Part shown: piece after piece, positions 45,582-55,040 of the stretch
How the letters are laid out: every line of letters begins with the position of its first letter
How positions within the stretch are numbered: the stretch's first letter is position 1
NCBI GenBank assembly: GCA_019634835.1
Contig: JAHCAO010000008.1
Span: 28,811 to 92,810 of the forward strand
Direction of reading: 5' to 3'
From: Gammaproteobacteria bacterium
Lineage (GTDB): Bacteria > Pseudomonadota > Gammaproteobacteria > DSM-16500
DNA: 64,000 bases
Program-made: the position numbers and the translations under genes
The notes under the pieces: model-generated
What the model was told of the DNA's origin: nothing
The model's input: only the letters and a program-made list of their open reading frames with translations
Databases searched by the model: none

Positions 45582-46286
45582 ATGAAAAATTTGACCTTAC
45601 TTGTAATTGAGGACGAAGAAGCTATTCGTGATATGTTGCGATTTTCATTACCTCATAATGAATTTAAGTTAATTGACGCAGAAAATACCTCCAAGGCTAT
45701 GGATATTTTATCTTATAAAATTCCAGACTTGATTATTCTTGATTGGATGTTACCAGATAAGAGTGGTATTGATTTTATCAAGCAGATCAGAAAGCAGGAT
45801 ATCACAAAAGACATACCCATTATCATGTTAACTGCTAAAGCGGAAGAAGATAATAAAATCATGGGATTAATGATGGGTGCTGATGATTATGTAACGAAAC
45901 CATTTTCGCCAAATGAACTAGCAGCAAGAATTCGCACAGTGATGCGTCGTGGATTGATCAAATCGCCATCCAGTGATATAAAGATTGATGATTTAATTCT
46001 AAACTCTGAGAAATGTAGCGTTTCTATTCATTCGATTTTGCTTAAGCTAACGCCGATTGAATATAAGCTTCTTTACTTCTTTATGTTACATACAGATAAA
46101 ATTTATACAAGAGATCAGTTGATTAACCATATTTGGGGAAGAAATGCATATATTAATGAGCGCACTATCGATGTGCAAGTCAAACGACTGAGACAAAAAT
46201 TAAAACCACATGGTTATCATAACCGTATCAAAACTATCAGAAATGCAGGTTACATCTTTTCCAGAAACGATCATGACAAAACATAA
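45582..46286 (+). CDS. phoB: OmpR/PhoB-family response regulator
   Basis: 234 residues. The receiver has acidic residues at the start (VIEDEEA), phospho-acceptor Asp54 (IILDWMLPD), Thr in MLTAKA and Lys in VTKPFSPNEL. The C-terminal winged helix (LTPIEYKLLYFFM ... IDVQVKRLRQKLKPHG) is of the OmpR type. Sequence and kinase partner fit PhoB, the phosphate-starvation regulator, but pst/phoU genes are not in view. It overlaps the kinase gene by 14 bp. Confidence 0.85.
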   Translation: MKNLTLLVIEDEEAIRDMLRFSLPHNEFKLIDAENTSKAMDILSYKIPDLIILDWMLPDKSGIDFIKQIRKQDITKDIPIIMLTAKAEEDNKIMGLMMGADDYVTKPFSPNELAARIRTVMRRGLIKSPSSDIKIDDLILNSEKCSVSIHSILLKLTPIEYKLLYFFMLHTDKIYTRDQLINHIWGRNAYINERTIDVQVKRLRQKLKPHGYHNRIKTIRNAGYIFSRNDHDKT

Positions 46287-47043
46287 TAATATTAATTTCG
46301 ATAAATTGCCCGAGGAGGTTAAAAATTATATTCATCACCTTGAGCAGGTACGAAGCGATTTTGTCGCAAATGTGTCGCATGAATTGCGTACACCTCTGAC
46401 AGTAATCAGTGGTTATCTTGAAACGCTTCTCAAAAATAATCATCCTGAAAAAGAAATGCTGAATAAGATATTTATGCAAATGTATCAACACAGTTTGCGC
46501 ATGGCAGATATTATTGAAGATTTATTATTATTGGCACATCTAGAAAGTGAAGACCATCCTATCGATGAAAAATCAGATATTTTTGTGAAAAATATTTTAC
46601 AAGCATTGTGCGTGGATGCGAAAAATATCAGTGGTGATAAAAAACATAAAATCCGATTACATGCAGATAAGAGATTATTAATACGTGGATCCGAGAGTGA
46701 GTTACGTAGTTTGTTTTCGAATCTTATTGTCAATGCTATCAAATATACACCGAGAGGCGGCAATATAGATATCAAATGGAGTCAAGATCAGCAAGGCCAT
46801 GGATGTTTCAGTGTAATTGATACAGGCATAGGAATTGCAAGTGAGCACTTACCAAGAATCACAGAACGTTTTTACCAGGTAGATACAGCGAGATCTTGGG
46901 AACGTGGCGGAACAGGACTAGGTTTGGCCATTGTCAAACATGTTTTGTTGCGACACGATGCTACGTTACAGATAGAAAGTGAAGTAGATAAGGGCAGCAA
47001 ATTTACGTGTATTTTCCCGGCTTTTCGAATGACTTTTAGATAG
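46273..47043 (+). CDS. phoR: PhoR-like histidine kinase lacking a membrane sensor
   Basis: I choose the ATG at 46273, inside the end of the regulator gene; an earlier start at 46210 would add residues read from another frame of phoB. 256 residues. The H-box SHELRTPLTVISGYLETLL is very PhoR-like, followed by the N-box NAIKYTPRGG, DTGIGIASEHLP and GGTGLGLAIVK. The usual N-terminal membrane helices and PAS domain are missing; only about 30 residues precede dimerisation helix 1. It must be soluble or recruited by another protein. Confidence 0.85.
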   Translation: MTKHNNINFDKLPEEVKNYIHHLEQVRSDFVANVSHELRTPLTVISGYLETLLKNNHPEKEMLNKIFMQMYQHSLRMADIIEDLLLLAHLESEDHPIDEKSDIFVKNILQALCVDAKNISGDKKHKIRLHADKRLLIRGSESELRSLFSNLIVNAIKYTPRGGNIDIKWSQDQQGHGCFSVIDTGIGIASEHLPRITERFYQVDTARSWERGGTGLGLAIVKHVLLRHDATLQIESEVDKGSKFTCIFPAFRMTFR

Positions 47044-47094
47044 TCCAAAATATATTTTAATTACTTGAATGATAAAGCATGTAGACTTATTTAA

Positions 47095-47137
47095 AATTTA
47101 ATTCGTTTTTTCTTTAAATTTAATTCGTTTTTTCTTT
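47095..47137. repeat. 22-bp tandem duplication at the end of the recombinase gene
   Basis: The 21-base unit aatttaattcgttttttctt(t) occurs at 47095-47115 and 47117-47137. As 22 is not a multiple of three, the two copies are read in different frames, giving the tail KKRIKFKEKTN and its stop. Confidence 0.8.
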
Positions 47138-48363
47138 GCAGAAGCATGCCTTGCACGTAACTCAATATCAATATATTGATCAGTGATAGCACTTGAGCTG
47201 TGGCCGGCATCATCTCTGACGTGCTCACGTGGGCGGATTTTTACATCTTCTGAGATCCCCGTATGACGTAGCCAGTGTGCAGTAGCAGCCATTAACGTTT
47301 CTGCATCTTCCTTGAATCCATCTGTTTTTAAGCGCGCAATGGTTTTATCAAAGCAATACTGGACAATTTTGCGTATATGTCTTACTCCTTCCACAGGCCC
47401 TTTTCCGAGTGTTTTAGGGATAAGAGGGATTGTTTCGCCTGGTGAAGGGAGAGAAGATAACCCTAAGCTAATGCGATAACGCTTTAGTGCTTCTAACATT
47501 GCATTACTGACACTAATATCACGCTCTTTATTACCTTTACCTACTGTTTTAAACCACCAATTACTATCTTTGTCTTTATAAAAGTGGCCCATTTGCGGTA
47601 TCCAGCGCTTATTAGCTGCCAATTCTGAAATACGTAAATACATAGCAAACAATGCATTCATAATAAAAAGCGTGCGTTCGTGTAAGAGAGGATTTTCGTT
47701 AGTGAGTAATTCGGCTGTTTCAATTGTATAAGCCCATTGCAATTCGGAGAGGCGGCGTATAATTTTTTTACCATGATGTTTACGTAGAAACTTACTTTTT
47801 TGTCGTATTTGAGAAATAGGGTTGCCAAAAGTATAGTCTTCTTGTTCTAGATAATTAAATAAACTACTTAAAATAGCAAAAATAGCCTGCAGTGCACTTT
47901 GTGAGAGGGTGTAAGATTTAGTGTTGGGTAGCTTACCATCCCGATGTGCTTTTTTGCTAATAGTAGCGACGAATGGCCGCCAGACAGGATTGGCTACACG
48001 TAAGCCATTCTTGTCGATAAAACGCGGCACATGTTTGATACCAATCCAGTGTTTGGGCGGTGCTTGACAAAACTCGAGAAAAATTTCTAAATCGTTTCTA
48101 CGTAAATCTTTTAATGTCTTCGTTTGTAAAAACCATGACCATTGTAGTAGTCGCTCGATTTCTCTACGATAAGATTTGAAAGTTTCGGTGCTACCTCTAT
48201 AAGCATGGAGAAAACTACAAGCGTGTTTATAATCAGCATACACATCATTGATAGCGATGTTGTTAGGGAGTTGTGCTTTGATATGTGATAGTTGAGTATC
48301 GAGCGGCACATCAAGATATTCTAAGGTATCAAATAAGGGTACCGGTATGTATTCATTAGCCAT
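47098..48363 (-). CDS. Solitary tyrosine recombinase/integrase
   Basis: 421 residues. It has an N-terminal SAM-like core-binding domain (about 45-180) and a catalytic domain with RISEL, VGKGNKERDI, HWLRHTG, GHSSSAITDQYI: Arg, Lys, His-x-x-Arg, His and Tyr are all present. It is longer than XerC/XerD (about 300) and resembles phage-type site-specific integrases, but no att site, tRNA or phage genes adjoin it. The C-terminus carries a small tandem duplication. It may be a domesticated recombinase. Confidence 0.88.
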   Translation of the reverse strand: MANEYIPVPLFDTLEYLDVPLDTQLSHIKAQLPNNIAINDVYADYKHACSFLHAYRGSTETFKSYRREIERLLQWSWFLQTKTLKDLRRNDLEIFLEFCQAPPKHWIGIKHVPRFIDKNGLRVANPVWRPFVATISKKAHRDGKLPNTKSYTLSQSALQAIFAILSSLFNYLEQEDYTFGNPISQIRQKSKFLRKHHGKKIIRRLSELQWAYTIETAELLTNENPLLHERTLFIMNALFAMYLRISELAANKRWIPQMGHFYKDKDSNWWFKTVGKGNKERDISVSNAMLEALKRYRISLGLSSLPSPGETIPLIPKTLGKGPVEGVRHIRKIVQYCFDKTIARLKTDGFKEDAETLMAATAHWLRHTGISEDVKIRPREHVRDDAGHSSSAITDQYIDIELRARHASAKKKRIKFKEKTN

Positions 48364-48377
48364 AACATGCCTTGATG

Positions 48378-49004
48378 TTAGCGCGTCAATAACTCGCGCA
48401 TTTTAGCTTTAATCATGTCTATAGCGATGCGATTGCCGCCTCCACGAGGAACAATCAGGTCGGCATAACGTTTGGATGGATCAATGAATTGGAGATACAT
48501 TGGTCTAACTGTTTCTTCGTATTGTTTTAATACAGAGTCCAGTGATCTTTCGCGTTCTTTAATATCACGCTTTAACCTCCGTATTAAACAAATGTCCAAA
48601 GAGGTTTCCATATAAATGCGGATATCCATTAGTTCTCTTAACTTTGGCTCAACAAACAATAATATCCCTTCTAGTACGATAATAGTATGTTGGCCAACAG
48701 GGCGGGTTTCTTTTTCACGGATGTGCTGGGAATGATTGTAAATTGGAATATTGACGCTTTTACTTTCTTGTAATTCTAATAAGTGGTGATACAACAATTC
48801 ATGATCAAAGGCGTCAGGATGATCATAGTTAATTTTTGCTCGCTCCTCGAAAGGTATATTACTATGGTCTTTATAATATGCATCTTCTGATATGATGACG
48901 ACTTGATCAGAACCTACTTCATTTACGATAGTATTTGCCAATAAACTTTTACCAGAAGCTGAGGCACCAGAAATTCCGATGATAATTGCATTTTTCTTAT
49001 TCAA
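48378..49004 (-). CDS. udk: Uridine kinase
   Basis: 208 residues. The start is a TTG (49002-49004) directly after the smr stop, with an excellent GGGGAGG ribosome site inside the end of that gene. Walker A is GISGASASGKS; SEDAYYKDHSNIPF and YDHPDAFDH are Udk signatures. It phosphorylates uridine and cytidine in pyrimidine salvage. Translational coupling to the upstream smr gene is evident. Confidence 0.95.
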   Translation of the reverse strand: MNKKNAIIIGISGASASGKSLLANTIVNEVGSDQVVIISEDAYYKDHSNIPFEERAKINYDHPDAFDHELLYHHLLELQESKSVNIPIYNHSQHIREKETRPVGQHTIIVLEGILLFVEPKLRELMDIRIYMETSLDICLIRRLKRDIKERERSLDSVLKQYEETVRPMYLQFIDPSKRYADLIVPRGGGNRIAIDMIKAKMRELLTR

Positions 49005-49556
49005 TTAAGCCTCCCCTAGATTGCGTTTTAATAAAATATAAATAGCGCCACGACTGCCATGCTGTGGAGCAGCAGAGCAAAATGCTAATACGATGTTAAC
49101 GTTACGCAGCCAATGATTGAGTTTATTTTTTAATATTGGCATTTGACGATAGTGTCCTTTTCCATGAATGATGAGCGCAACTCGAATTTCTTCATACACA
49201 CATTGCTGCAAAAAATCACTAACAGCAGCTTTTGCTTCATCTACGGACATACCATGTAAATCCAACGTAGCGCCCACATTATATTGGCCTTTACGCAGTT
49301 TGCGAAGCATTTTATCCGATACACCAGATTGCTTAAATATAATAAATGCTTCACTTTCTACAGGATCAGGATTGAGTGATTCGTTCAAATGAAGAGATTC
49401 TTTCATCGCAGCGCTTCTGCGGATCGCGGGCGCTGCAACTTGTTCTGGTATAGGAGATTTAAGGTGTATTTTGTTGACTTTTAATGGTTTAATATCTCTC
49501 ACAGCTTTATAAAAAGCGTTAAGGTCCTCTTTATCAATCGTGATTTTCTTACGCAT
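49005..49556 (-). CDS. Smr-domain protein (SmrB-like)
   Basis: 183 residues. The C-terminal Smr domain has LDLHGMSVDEAKAAVSDFL, IIHGKGHYRQMPILK and FCSAAPQHGSRGAIYILLK. SmrB of E. coli is a ribosome-collision-sensing mRNA endonuclease, and this protein has the LDLH and GKG motifs of that group and a similar length. A charged N-terminal extension (about 1-90) is typical. The cytoplasmic rescue role is inferred from the family. Confidence 0.88.
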   Translation of the reverse strand: MRKKITIDKEDLNAFYKAVRDIKPLKVNKIHLKSPIPEQVAAPAIRRSAAMKESLHLNESLNPDPVESEAFIIFKQSGVSDKMLRKLRKGQYNVGATLDLHGMSVDEAKAAVSDFLQQCVYEEIRVALIIHGKGHYRQMPILKNKLNHWLRNVNIVLAFCSAAPQHGSRGAIYILLKRNLGEA

Positions 49557-49789
49557 TTAAAAAGGATCGCCACCATCGAGGTCAAATAATACATATTATA
49601 CAGAGGAATTGATCCAAATATTACATAAATAAGTATTTTTATTATATAATCATCTACCGGTGGATTGCCTTATAACGCTATGAGACATCTGTGATAAATT
49701 GAAAGAGTATTTTTTTATTGTGTGGATGCACCAAACTAATTGAAAGTAAAAATAAACCATCATCTTGATCAATTACATTGAAGATACCT

Positions 49790-50821
49790 ATGAAAAAGAA
49801 AATTATATTAGTCACGCTGATTGGAATAACAGCTATTACTTGGGGAATATATAAATACCGCTCACAAGCAGCAGTACAAGAACCCAATGCCATTTGGGTG
49901 CAAGCGATCAACGTTGAAGAATCCACTTTGCCATTGGACGTTAATGCAATTGGTACATTAGTGGCTCGCAGCGTGGAAATTACGCCTGAATTAGCCGGTC
50001 ATGTGCGAAAAATTCTCTTTCAAGATGGTACATTTGTCAAAAAGGACACTTTCTTGATTCAATTAGATGATGCTGTTTATAAAGCAAAATATGAATCTTC
50101 GAAAGCACAGTTAGTTTACAGCAAAAACGATTATAAACGTAAAAGTTTGCTGGGAAAGCAAGGTGCTGTCACTCAGCAAGCGATTGATCAAGCAGATGCC
50201 GATCTTAAAGAAAAGATGGCGAATGCTCAAGAAAGTGCAGTGATGGTCAATAAAATGAAGCTTATTGCCCCGTTTAGTGGCATGGTAGGAAAGAGTAAAG
50301 TTAATCCTGGGGACTATGTTACTACAGGCCAAAGTTTGGTAACGTTAACTGACACGCTGCATTTACGAATAGAATACAATGTTCCAGAACAATATTTACC
50401 GTTATTAAAATTAGGACAAGAAGTTAAGGTCACATCAGCAACTTATCCAGGAAAAATTTTTTATGGTAAGGTATCTTTTATCTCTCCAACAATAAATTCA
50501 GAAAATCGTTCAGTTTCTCTCTATGCTGATGTTCCTAATGAAAACAATATTCTCGCTGCAGGAATGTTTGTCAATGTACAACAGTCGTTGGGTACGGAAG
50601 AGCATGTCTTGATGATACCAGCACGCAGCTTAGTTCCGATTCTAGATGGCGAACAAGTTTATAAAGTGGCCGATGGAAAGGCCTATTCAGTGACTGTGTT
50701 GACTGGTAAGCGTAGTGGTGAAAAAGTGCAGGTATTACAAGGATTATCTCGTGGTGATGTGGTTATTACTGATGGACAACTCAAAGTAAAAAATGGCATG
50801 CGTATAAAGATAAAAAGTTAA
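49790..50821 (+). CDS. RND efflux periplasmic adaptor (membrane fusion protein)
   Basis: The ATG at 49790, with GAAG 6 bases upstream, is preferred to the TTG at 49778. 343 residues: one N-terminal helix (about 4-20), a lipoyl/hairpin region (GHVRKILFQDGTFVKKDTFL ... AVTQQAIDQADADLKEK), a beta-barrel (LRIEYNVPEQYLPLLKLGQ) and a membrane-proximal domain. It links the RND pump at 50842 to an outer-membrane channel. No TolC-like gene is nearby. Confidence 0.93.
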   Translation: MKKKIILVTLIGITAITWGIYKYRSQAAVQEPNAIWVQAINVEESTLPLDVNAIGTLVARSVEITPELAGHVRKILFQDGTFVKKDTFLIQLDDAVYKAKYESSKAQLVYSKNDYKRKSLLGKQGAVTQQAIDQADADLKEKMANAQESAVMVNKMKLIAPFSGMVGKSKVNPGDYVTTGQSLVTLTDTLHLRIEYNVPEQYLPLLKLGQEVKVTSATYPGKIFYGKVSFISPTINSENRSVSLYADVPNENNILAAGMFVNVQQSLGTEEHVLMIPARSLVPILDGEQVYKVADGKAYSVTVLTGKRSGEKVQVLQGLSRGDVVITDGQLKVKNGMRIKIKS

Positions 50822-50841
50822 AATCTAGTCGAGGTTTGATC

Positions 50842-53800
50842 GTGAATTTACCCACATTTTGTATACGTCGGCCAGCATTTACGATTGTCATTAGTTTAGT
50901 GATGATCATTGTCGGTATGATTGGTTTCATGAATCTTCCAGTACGCTGGATACCAAATGTTAATCCCCCACAAGTCACTATATCGACAACTTATCCTGGC
51001 GCCAGTGCACGTTTAGTCGAACATGATGTGACGAAAGTGATAGAAGATACGTTATCAGGCATTAATGGTATTGAAATGCTCACTTCTACTAGTCGGCAGA
51101 GTGAGAGCCAAATATCAATAAAATTTAAGCTGGGCCGTAATATGGATACCGCTGTGGAGGATGTTCGCGGCAGCCTAGAACGTGTTCGGGGAGCATTGCC
51201 TAAAGATGTGCAAAATCCCATTGTAACAAAAGCGGACCCTAATTCTGATGCTGTTCTTTACATTTCTTTTAGTGATTCTCATCGCAATGAGCGAGAATTA
51301 AGTGACTACATAGATAAATATATTGTTCCTTCATTTGAAACAATAGATGGTGTTAGTAATGTGTGGGTCTATGGTAAGCGCATATCTGCCATGCGAGTGT
51401 GGTTGGATCCTGCTAAAATGGCAGCAGCAAATGTAACTGCTGATGAAGTGGCTCAATTGTTGCACGATCAAAATGCGTCTATACCGAGTGGTCAAATTCG
51501 CGCACTTGACCGCTATTATAGTGTCATCACGGATACCGCATTAAAAACGCCTGAACAGTTTAATGATCTCATTATTCGCGACAATCAAAATCGAGTGGTG
51601 CGCATAAAAGATATCGGTGAAGCAAAATTAGATGTGGAGGATACTGACTCTGCATTTAGAATTAATGGAAAACCAGGCATAGCATTGGGGATCGTTCCAC
51701 AATCGACAGCAAATCCATTGGATGTAGAACAACAAGTAAAAAAGGTATTTGCTGATATAAAGCACAGCTTGCCGGTGGGAATGGAAGCAAATATTATTTA
51801 TAACCAAGCAGACTATATCCGTGCATCAATACACAGTGTATATGAATCTTTTATTGAGGCTGTCATTTTTGTTTGGTTAGTGATTCTTGTGTTTCTCTGT
51901 AGTTTTCGTGCGACATTAATTCCTATTATTACTATTCCGGTCTGTTTGATTAGTACATTTGCTTTATTATATTTTTTAGGGTTCTCTATCAATACGATTA
52001 CTTTAATGGCTTTTGTCCTTGCTATTGGACTCGTCGTGGATGATGCGATTGTCATGCTTGAAAACATCAGTAGGCACATGGAAGAGGGTATGTCTGCGTT
52101 TAATGCAGCATTAAAAGGAAGCCGTGAAATTATATTCTCCATCATTGCCATGACGCTGACACTCGCAGCAGTATATGCACCCATTGCATTTACACCAGGG
52201 TTATTAGGGGTATTATTTAGAGAATTCACTTTCACATTAGCTGGAGCTGTTGTTATTTCAGGTATCGTAGCGCTTACCTTGTCACCTATGATGTGCGCGC
52301 GCATTCTGAATAAAGCGAACCATCATAATCGTTATAGTCAATGGCAAGCTCGACAGTTATTACGCCTGCAAAATCAATATCAACGTATACTCCATTTTCT
52401 TTTGGAAAAACGCAAATGGGTAATATTCTGTTTGGTATTAATAGCAGGAATTGGCTTAGGTGTTTATAAGTTCTTACCATCTGAACTCGCACCTGCCGAA
52501 GATATGAATAGTATTTATGTTTCAATTGCAGCACCACGCAGCGCTAGTTTTCAATATACGGATTCTTATGTACACCAGATGGAAGCTTTATATAAAGAAA
52601 TTCCTGAGATTGATTCCTATTTAAGTATGAGTGGGATGCGTTCTGCATCACATGCTTTCCAATTATTAATATTGAAACCACAGCATGAGCGGAAGCGTTC
52701 GATAGAAGATATTGTGCGAGAGTTAACAAACCAAGCAAGTTCAATATCTGGTGTGAGAGTGAATGTATTTGCTCCGCCGCCGCCATTAGCAGAAGTGGCG
52801 GGTGGAGATGAGGGTGATAACATGGGCTTGGTATTAATGACATCTAGCGATTATAGAAAATTGCAACAATCAAGCAAACAAACGGTCGATGCTATCAGGC
52901 AGCTTCCTATGTTTACTCATGTGGAAAATTCATTGAGATGGGATAGTGAACAATTTCAAGTTAATATAGATAGGGAAAGAGCAGCAGACTTGCGTGTGTC
53001 CATTCCATCCATTACAAATACGTTGTCCAATCTCATTGCAGGTAAAATAGTAGGGAAGACAGACGATGCAAATATTTGGCTACAGCTTAATAAAGTTTCT
53101 CTTGCTGATCCCAATGTGTTTCGACAAATTTATGTTCGTAACGATGATGGAAAAATGCTTCCATTATCTAGTGTACTGACTGTTAGTTCTGCAACAACGT
53201 CTGAAGTATATAAGCATTTTGAACGTCTTCGCTCAGATATCATTTATCTTACTTTAGCACCAAACTATAAAGTGTCTGAGGCAATTCAATCATTGCAAAA
53301 TGTTATTAAAGAAAATATATCTGATGACATGAAATATAGCTTTACAGGTGAAGCGAAAAGCTTTCTTGAATCTAATGGTAAAACAGTATTTACTTTTCTC
53401 CTTGCATTAGTATTTATTTACCTTGTACTGGTGGCACAGTTTGAAAGTTTTATTGATCCATTCATCATTATGTTCACTGTGCCATTTGCAATGGTAGGCG
53501 CAATGATTACTTTAAAAATATTTGATGGGAGTCTAAATATCTATAGCAATATTGGTTTGATTACTTTAGTAGGGTTGATTGCCAAACATGGAATTCTGAT
53601 AACAGATTTTGCTAATCGTCTACGCATGACAGGAATGTCTGTGCAAGATGCTATTATTCAAGCTGCTATATTACGGCTTCGTCCGATATTAATGACAACA
53701 GCTGCAATGGTACTTGGTGCATTACCGTTGGCTTTTGCATTTGGTCCTGGGGCAGAAAGCCGTCAACAAATTGGGCTTGTTATCGCAGGCGGTTTGTTAT

Positions 53801-53928
53801 TTGGAACATTTTTCTCGCTAATCGTTGTACCTATCGCATATACTTATTTAGCACCATTCAGAAAAGTGATAATGACAGCATCAGAATGGGAGACCGTGGA
53901 AACAGCTGAAAGTACAGGTAACGCCTAG
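50842..53928 (+). CDS. RND (AcrB/MexB-type) efflux pump
   Basis: The GTG at 50842 is chosen (GAGG 7 bases upstream); a TTG at 50836 is too close to that site. 1028 residues with the standard 12-helix, two-loop layout: RRPAFTIVISLVMIIVGMIG at the start, GLVVDDAIVMLENISRHMEE with the proton-relay Asp pair in helix 4 and GLIAKHGILITDFANRLR in the second half. Clade resembles MexF/MdtBC or HAE1 pumps. It pairs with the adaptor 20 bp upstream. Substrates unknown. Confidence 0.95.
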   Translation: MNLPTFCIRRPAFTIVISLVMIIVGMIGFMNLPVRWIPNVNPPQVTISTTYPGASARLVEHDVTKVIEDTLSGINGIEMLTSTSRQSESQISIKFKLGRNMDTAVEDVRGSLERVRGALPKDVQNPIVTKADPNSDAVLYISFSDSHRNERELSDYIDKYIVPSFETIDGVSNVWVYGKRISAMRVWLDPAKMAAANVTADEVAQLLHDQNASIPSGQIRALDRYYSVITDTALKTPEQFNDLIIRDNQNRVVRIKDIGEAKLDVEDTDSAFRINGKPGIALGIVPQSTANPLDVEQQVKKVFADIKHSLPVGMEANIIYNQADYIRASIHSVYESFIEAVIFVWLVILVFLCSFRATLIPIITIPVCLISTFALLYFLGFSINTITLMAFVLAIGLVVDDAIVMLENISRHMEEGMSAFNAALKGSREIIFSIIAMTLTLAAVYAPIAFTPGLLGVLFREFTFTLAGAVVISGIVALTLSPMMCARILNKANHHNRYSQWQARQLLRLQNQYQRILHFLLEKRKWVIFCLVLIAGIGLGVYKFLPSELAPAEDMNSIYVSIAAPRSASFQYTDSYVHQMEALYKEIPEIDSYLSMSGMRSASHAFQLLILKPQHERKRSIEDIVRELTNQASSISGVRVNVFAPPPPLAEVAGGDEGDNMGLVLMTSSDYRKLQQSSKQTVDAIRQLPMFTHVENSLRWDSEQFQVNIDRERAADLRVSIPSITNTLSNLIAGKIVGKTDDANIWLQLNKVSLADPNVFRQIYVRNDDGKMLPLSSVLTVSSATTSEVYKHFERLRSDIIYLTLAPNYKVSEAIQSLQNVIKENISDDMKYSFTGEAKSFLESNGKTVFTFLLALVFIYLVLVAQFESFIDPFIIMFTVPFAMVGAMITLKIFDGSLNIYSNIGLITLVGLIAKHGILITDFANRLRMTGMSVQDAIIQAAILRLRPILMTTAAMVLGALPLAFAFGPGAESRQQIGLVIAGGLLFGTFFSLIVVPIAYTYLAPFRKVIMTASEWETVETAESTGNA

Positions 53929-53938
53929 AGGCCGTGAT

Positions 53939-54493
53939 ATGCAGTTATTTTATGAAATCATCCCAGTATTTTTATTTTTTTTAGCATTTAAATGGTATGG
54001 CATTTATGTGGCAACCATAGTAGGTATTGTCGCTACACTTGTTCAAGTTACCATTAATCGTATTTGGCTGGGCAAATGGGACAGAAAACAAGTGATTACA
54101 CTGGCTATATTCGTTCTATTTGGTAGTTTGACGTTATATTTTCACAATCCTATTTTTGTAAAATGGAAACCTACGGTTGTATTTTGGGTTTTCTCTATTG
54201 CTATTTTGACGACTCACTATTTTACGCACAAGCCTCTTATGCAACGGTTAATGGAAAATATGTTGCAAGATAAAGGGACATTGCCTAGCCAAATTTGGAA
54301 GAGGTTAAATTTGATGTGGGCAGTTTTTTTTATTCTTCTTGGTACTATAAATTTAGGCATCGCATATTATTTTAGTAGTGATGCTTGGGTGAATTTCAAG
54401 TTTTATGGAATAACTAGCGCTTTATTTTTATTTAGTATTTTTCAAGCAATTTATTTAACTCGTTTTATGGTAGAGAACAAGTCTGAAAAATGA
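53939..54493 (+). CDS. yciB: Inner-membrane-spanning protein YciB (IspZ)
   Basis: 184 residues with five membrane helices. Signatures: IIPVFLFFLAFKWYGIYVAT, LGKWDRKQ, FHNPIFVKWKPTV and RLNLMWAVFFILLGTINLG. YciB contributes to envelope integrity and septation. It overlaps bolA by 4 bp (ATGA), a common gammaproteobacterial pair. Confidence 0.95.
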   Translation: MQLFYEIIPVFLFFLAFKWYGIYVATIVGIVATLVQVTINRIWLGKWDRKQVITLAIFVLFGSLTLYFHNPIFVKWKPTVVFWVFSIAILTTHYFTHKPLMQRLMENMLQDKGTLPSQIWKRLNLMWAVFFILLGTINLGIAYYFSSDAWVNFKFYGITSALFLFSIFQAIYLTRFMVENKSEK

Positions 54494-54747
54494 TTACATC
54501 AACTCGTGCCTATATTGTTTCTCGCATACAGCAAGCTTTCGCGCCGAGCTATTTAGAAGTCATTGATGAAAGTGATCAACATATTGGTCATGCAGGGCAT
54601 CAGGGAGGAGGGAGGCATTTTGCTATTATTATTACTGCGGATTGTCTAAACGGTATCACGCGAATCGAAGCACATCGTAAGATTTATGCATTATTTATAG
54701 ATAAAATGCCAGATCAAATACATGCATTAAAAATTAAAGTTATCTGA
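54490..54747 (+). CDS. bolA: BolA-family protein
   Basis: 85 residues covering a complete BolA domain: YLEVIDESDQHIGHAGHQG, RHFAIIITADCLNG and RIEAHRKIYALF. BolA proteins partner monothiol glutaredoxins in Fe-S handling; the His residues needed for cluster binding are present. Coupled to yciB. Confidence 0.95.
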   Translation: MITSTRAYIVSRIQQAFAPSYLEVIDESDQHIGHAGHQGGGRHFAIIITADCLNGITRIEAHRKIYALFIDKMPDQIHALKIKVI

Positions 54748-54753
54748 GAATGC

Positions 54754-55020
54754 GGGTATTTTTCCTTCATCATTCACTGCAAGCAATCATGAAGGTAGCT
54801 ATCGGATCCAAGAAAACGGAAGCAAGTAAATAGTACCGTTCAAATCATCGCGACGGCCCGCTTTGAAATACAGTAGATGGGTTAAAATGATAGCTTTTAT
54901 TCCTCCGCTTGTTTCCCTCTTAACGAGCCTTCATGCTTCGACATCACAGTGCTTCCGTTTTTTTGGATCCGATAGCTACCTTCATGATTGCTTGCAGTGA
55001 ATGATGAAGGAAAAATACTC
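54754..55020. repeat. Long palindromic intergenic repeat (copy B, paired)
   Basis: Arms of about 71 bp (54754-54824 and 54950-55020) are almost perfect inverted copies, including GGATCC and TTCATCATTCACTGCAAGC, around a centre of about 125 bp. Outside the arms, the sequences GAGAATGCGGGTATTTTT and AGCGAAAAGCCGAGAGTATT link it to copies A and D. It fills the gap between bolA and the convergent prmB, so as RNA it would form a giant hairpin on either transcript. Confidence 0.88.
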
Positions 55021-55040
55021 TCGGCTTTTCGCTTGTTATC

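Noticed and set aside
47098..48363. Recombinase as XerC or XerD
   Set aside because: At 421 residues it is far longer than Xer proteins and its core motifs look phage-type; ftsK proximity is absent.
48421..48445. GCCGCCTCCAC in udk as a possible second attachment copy of the ssrA 3' end
   Set aside because: Only about 11 bases match, it lies inside a conserved coding motif of udk, and the T-arm sequence is absent.
51813..52304. 163-codon minus-strand frame inside the RND pump
   Set aside because: Antisense to conserved membrane helices of the pump; the plus-strand gene is certain.
54820..54950. Centre of copy B as a small gene or tRNA
   Set aside because: No frame above 30 codons with a start site and no cloverleaf pattern.
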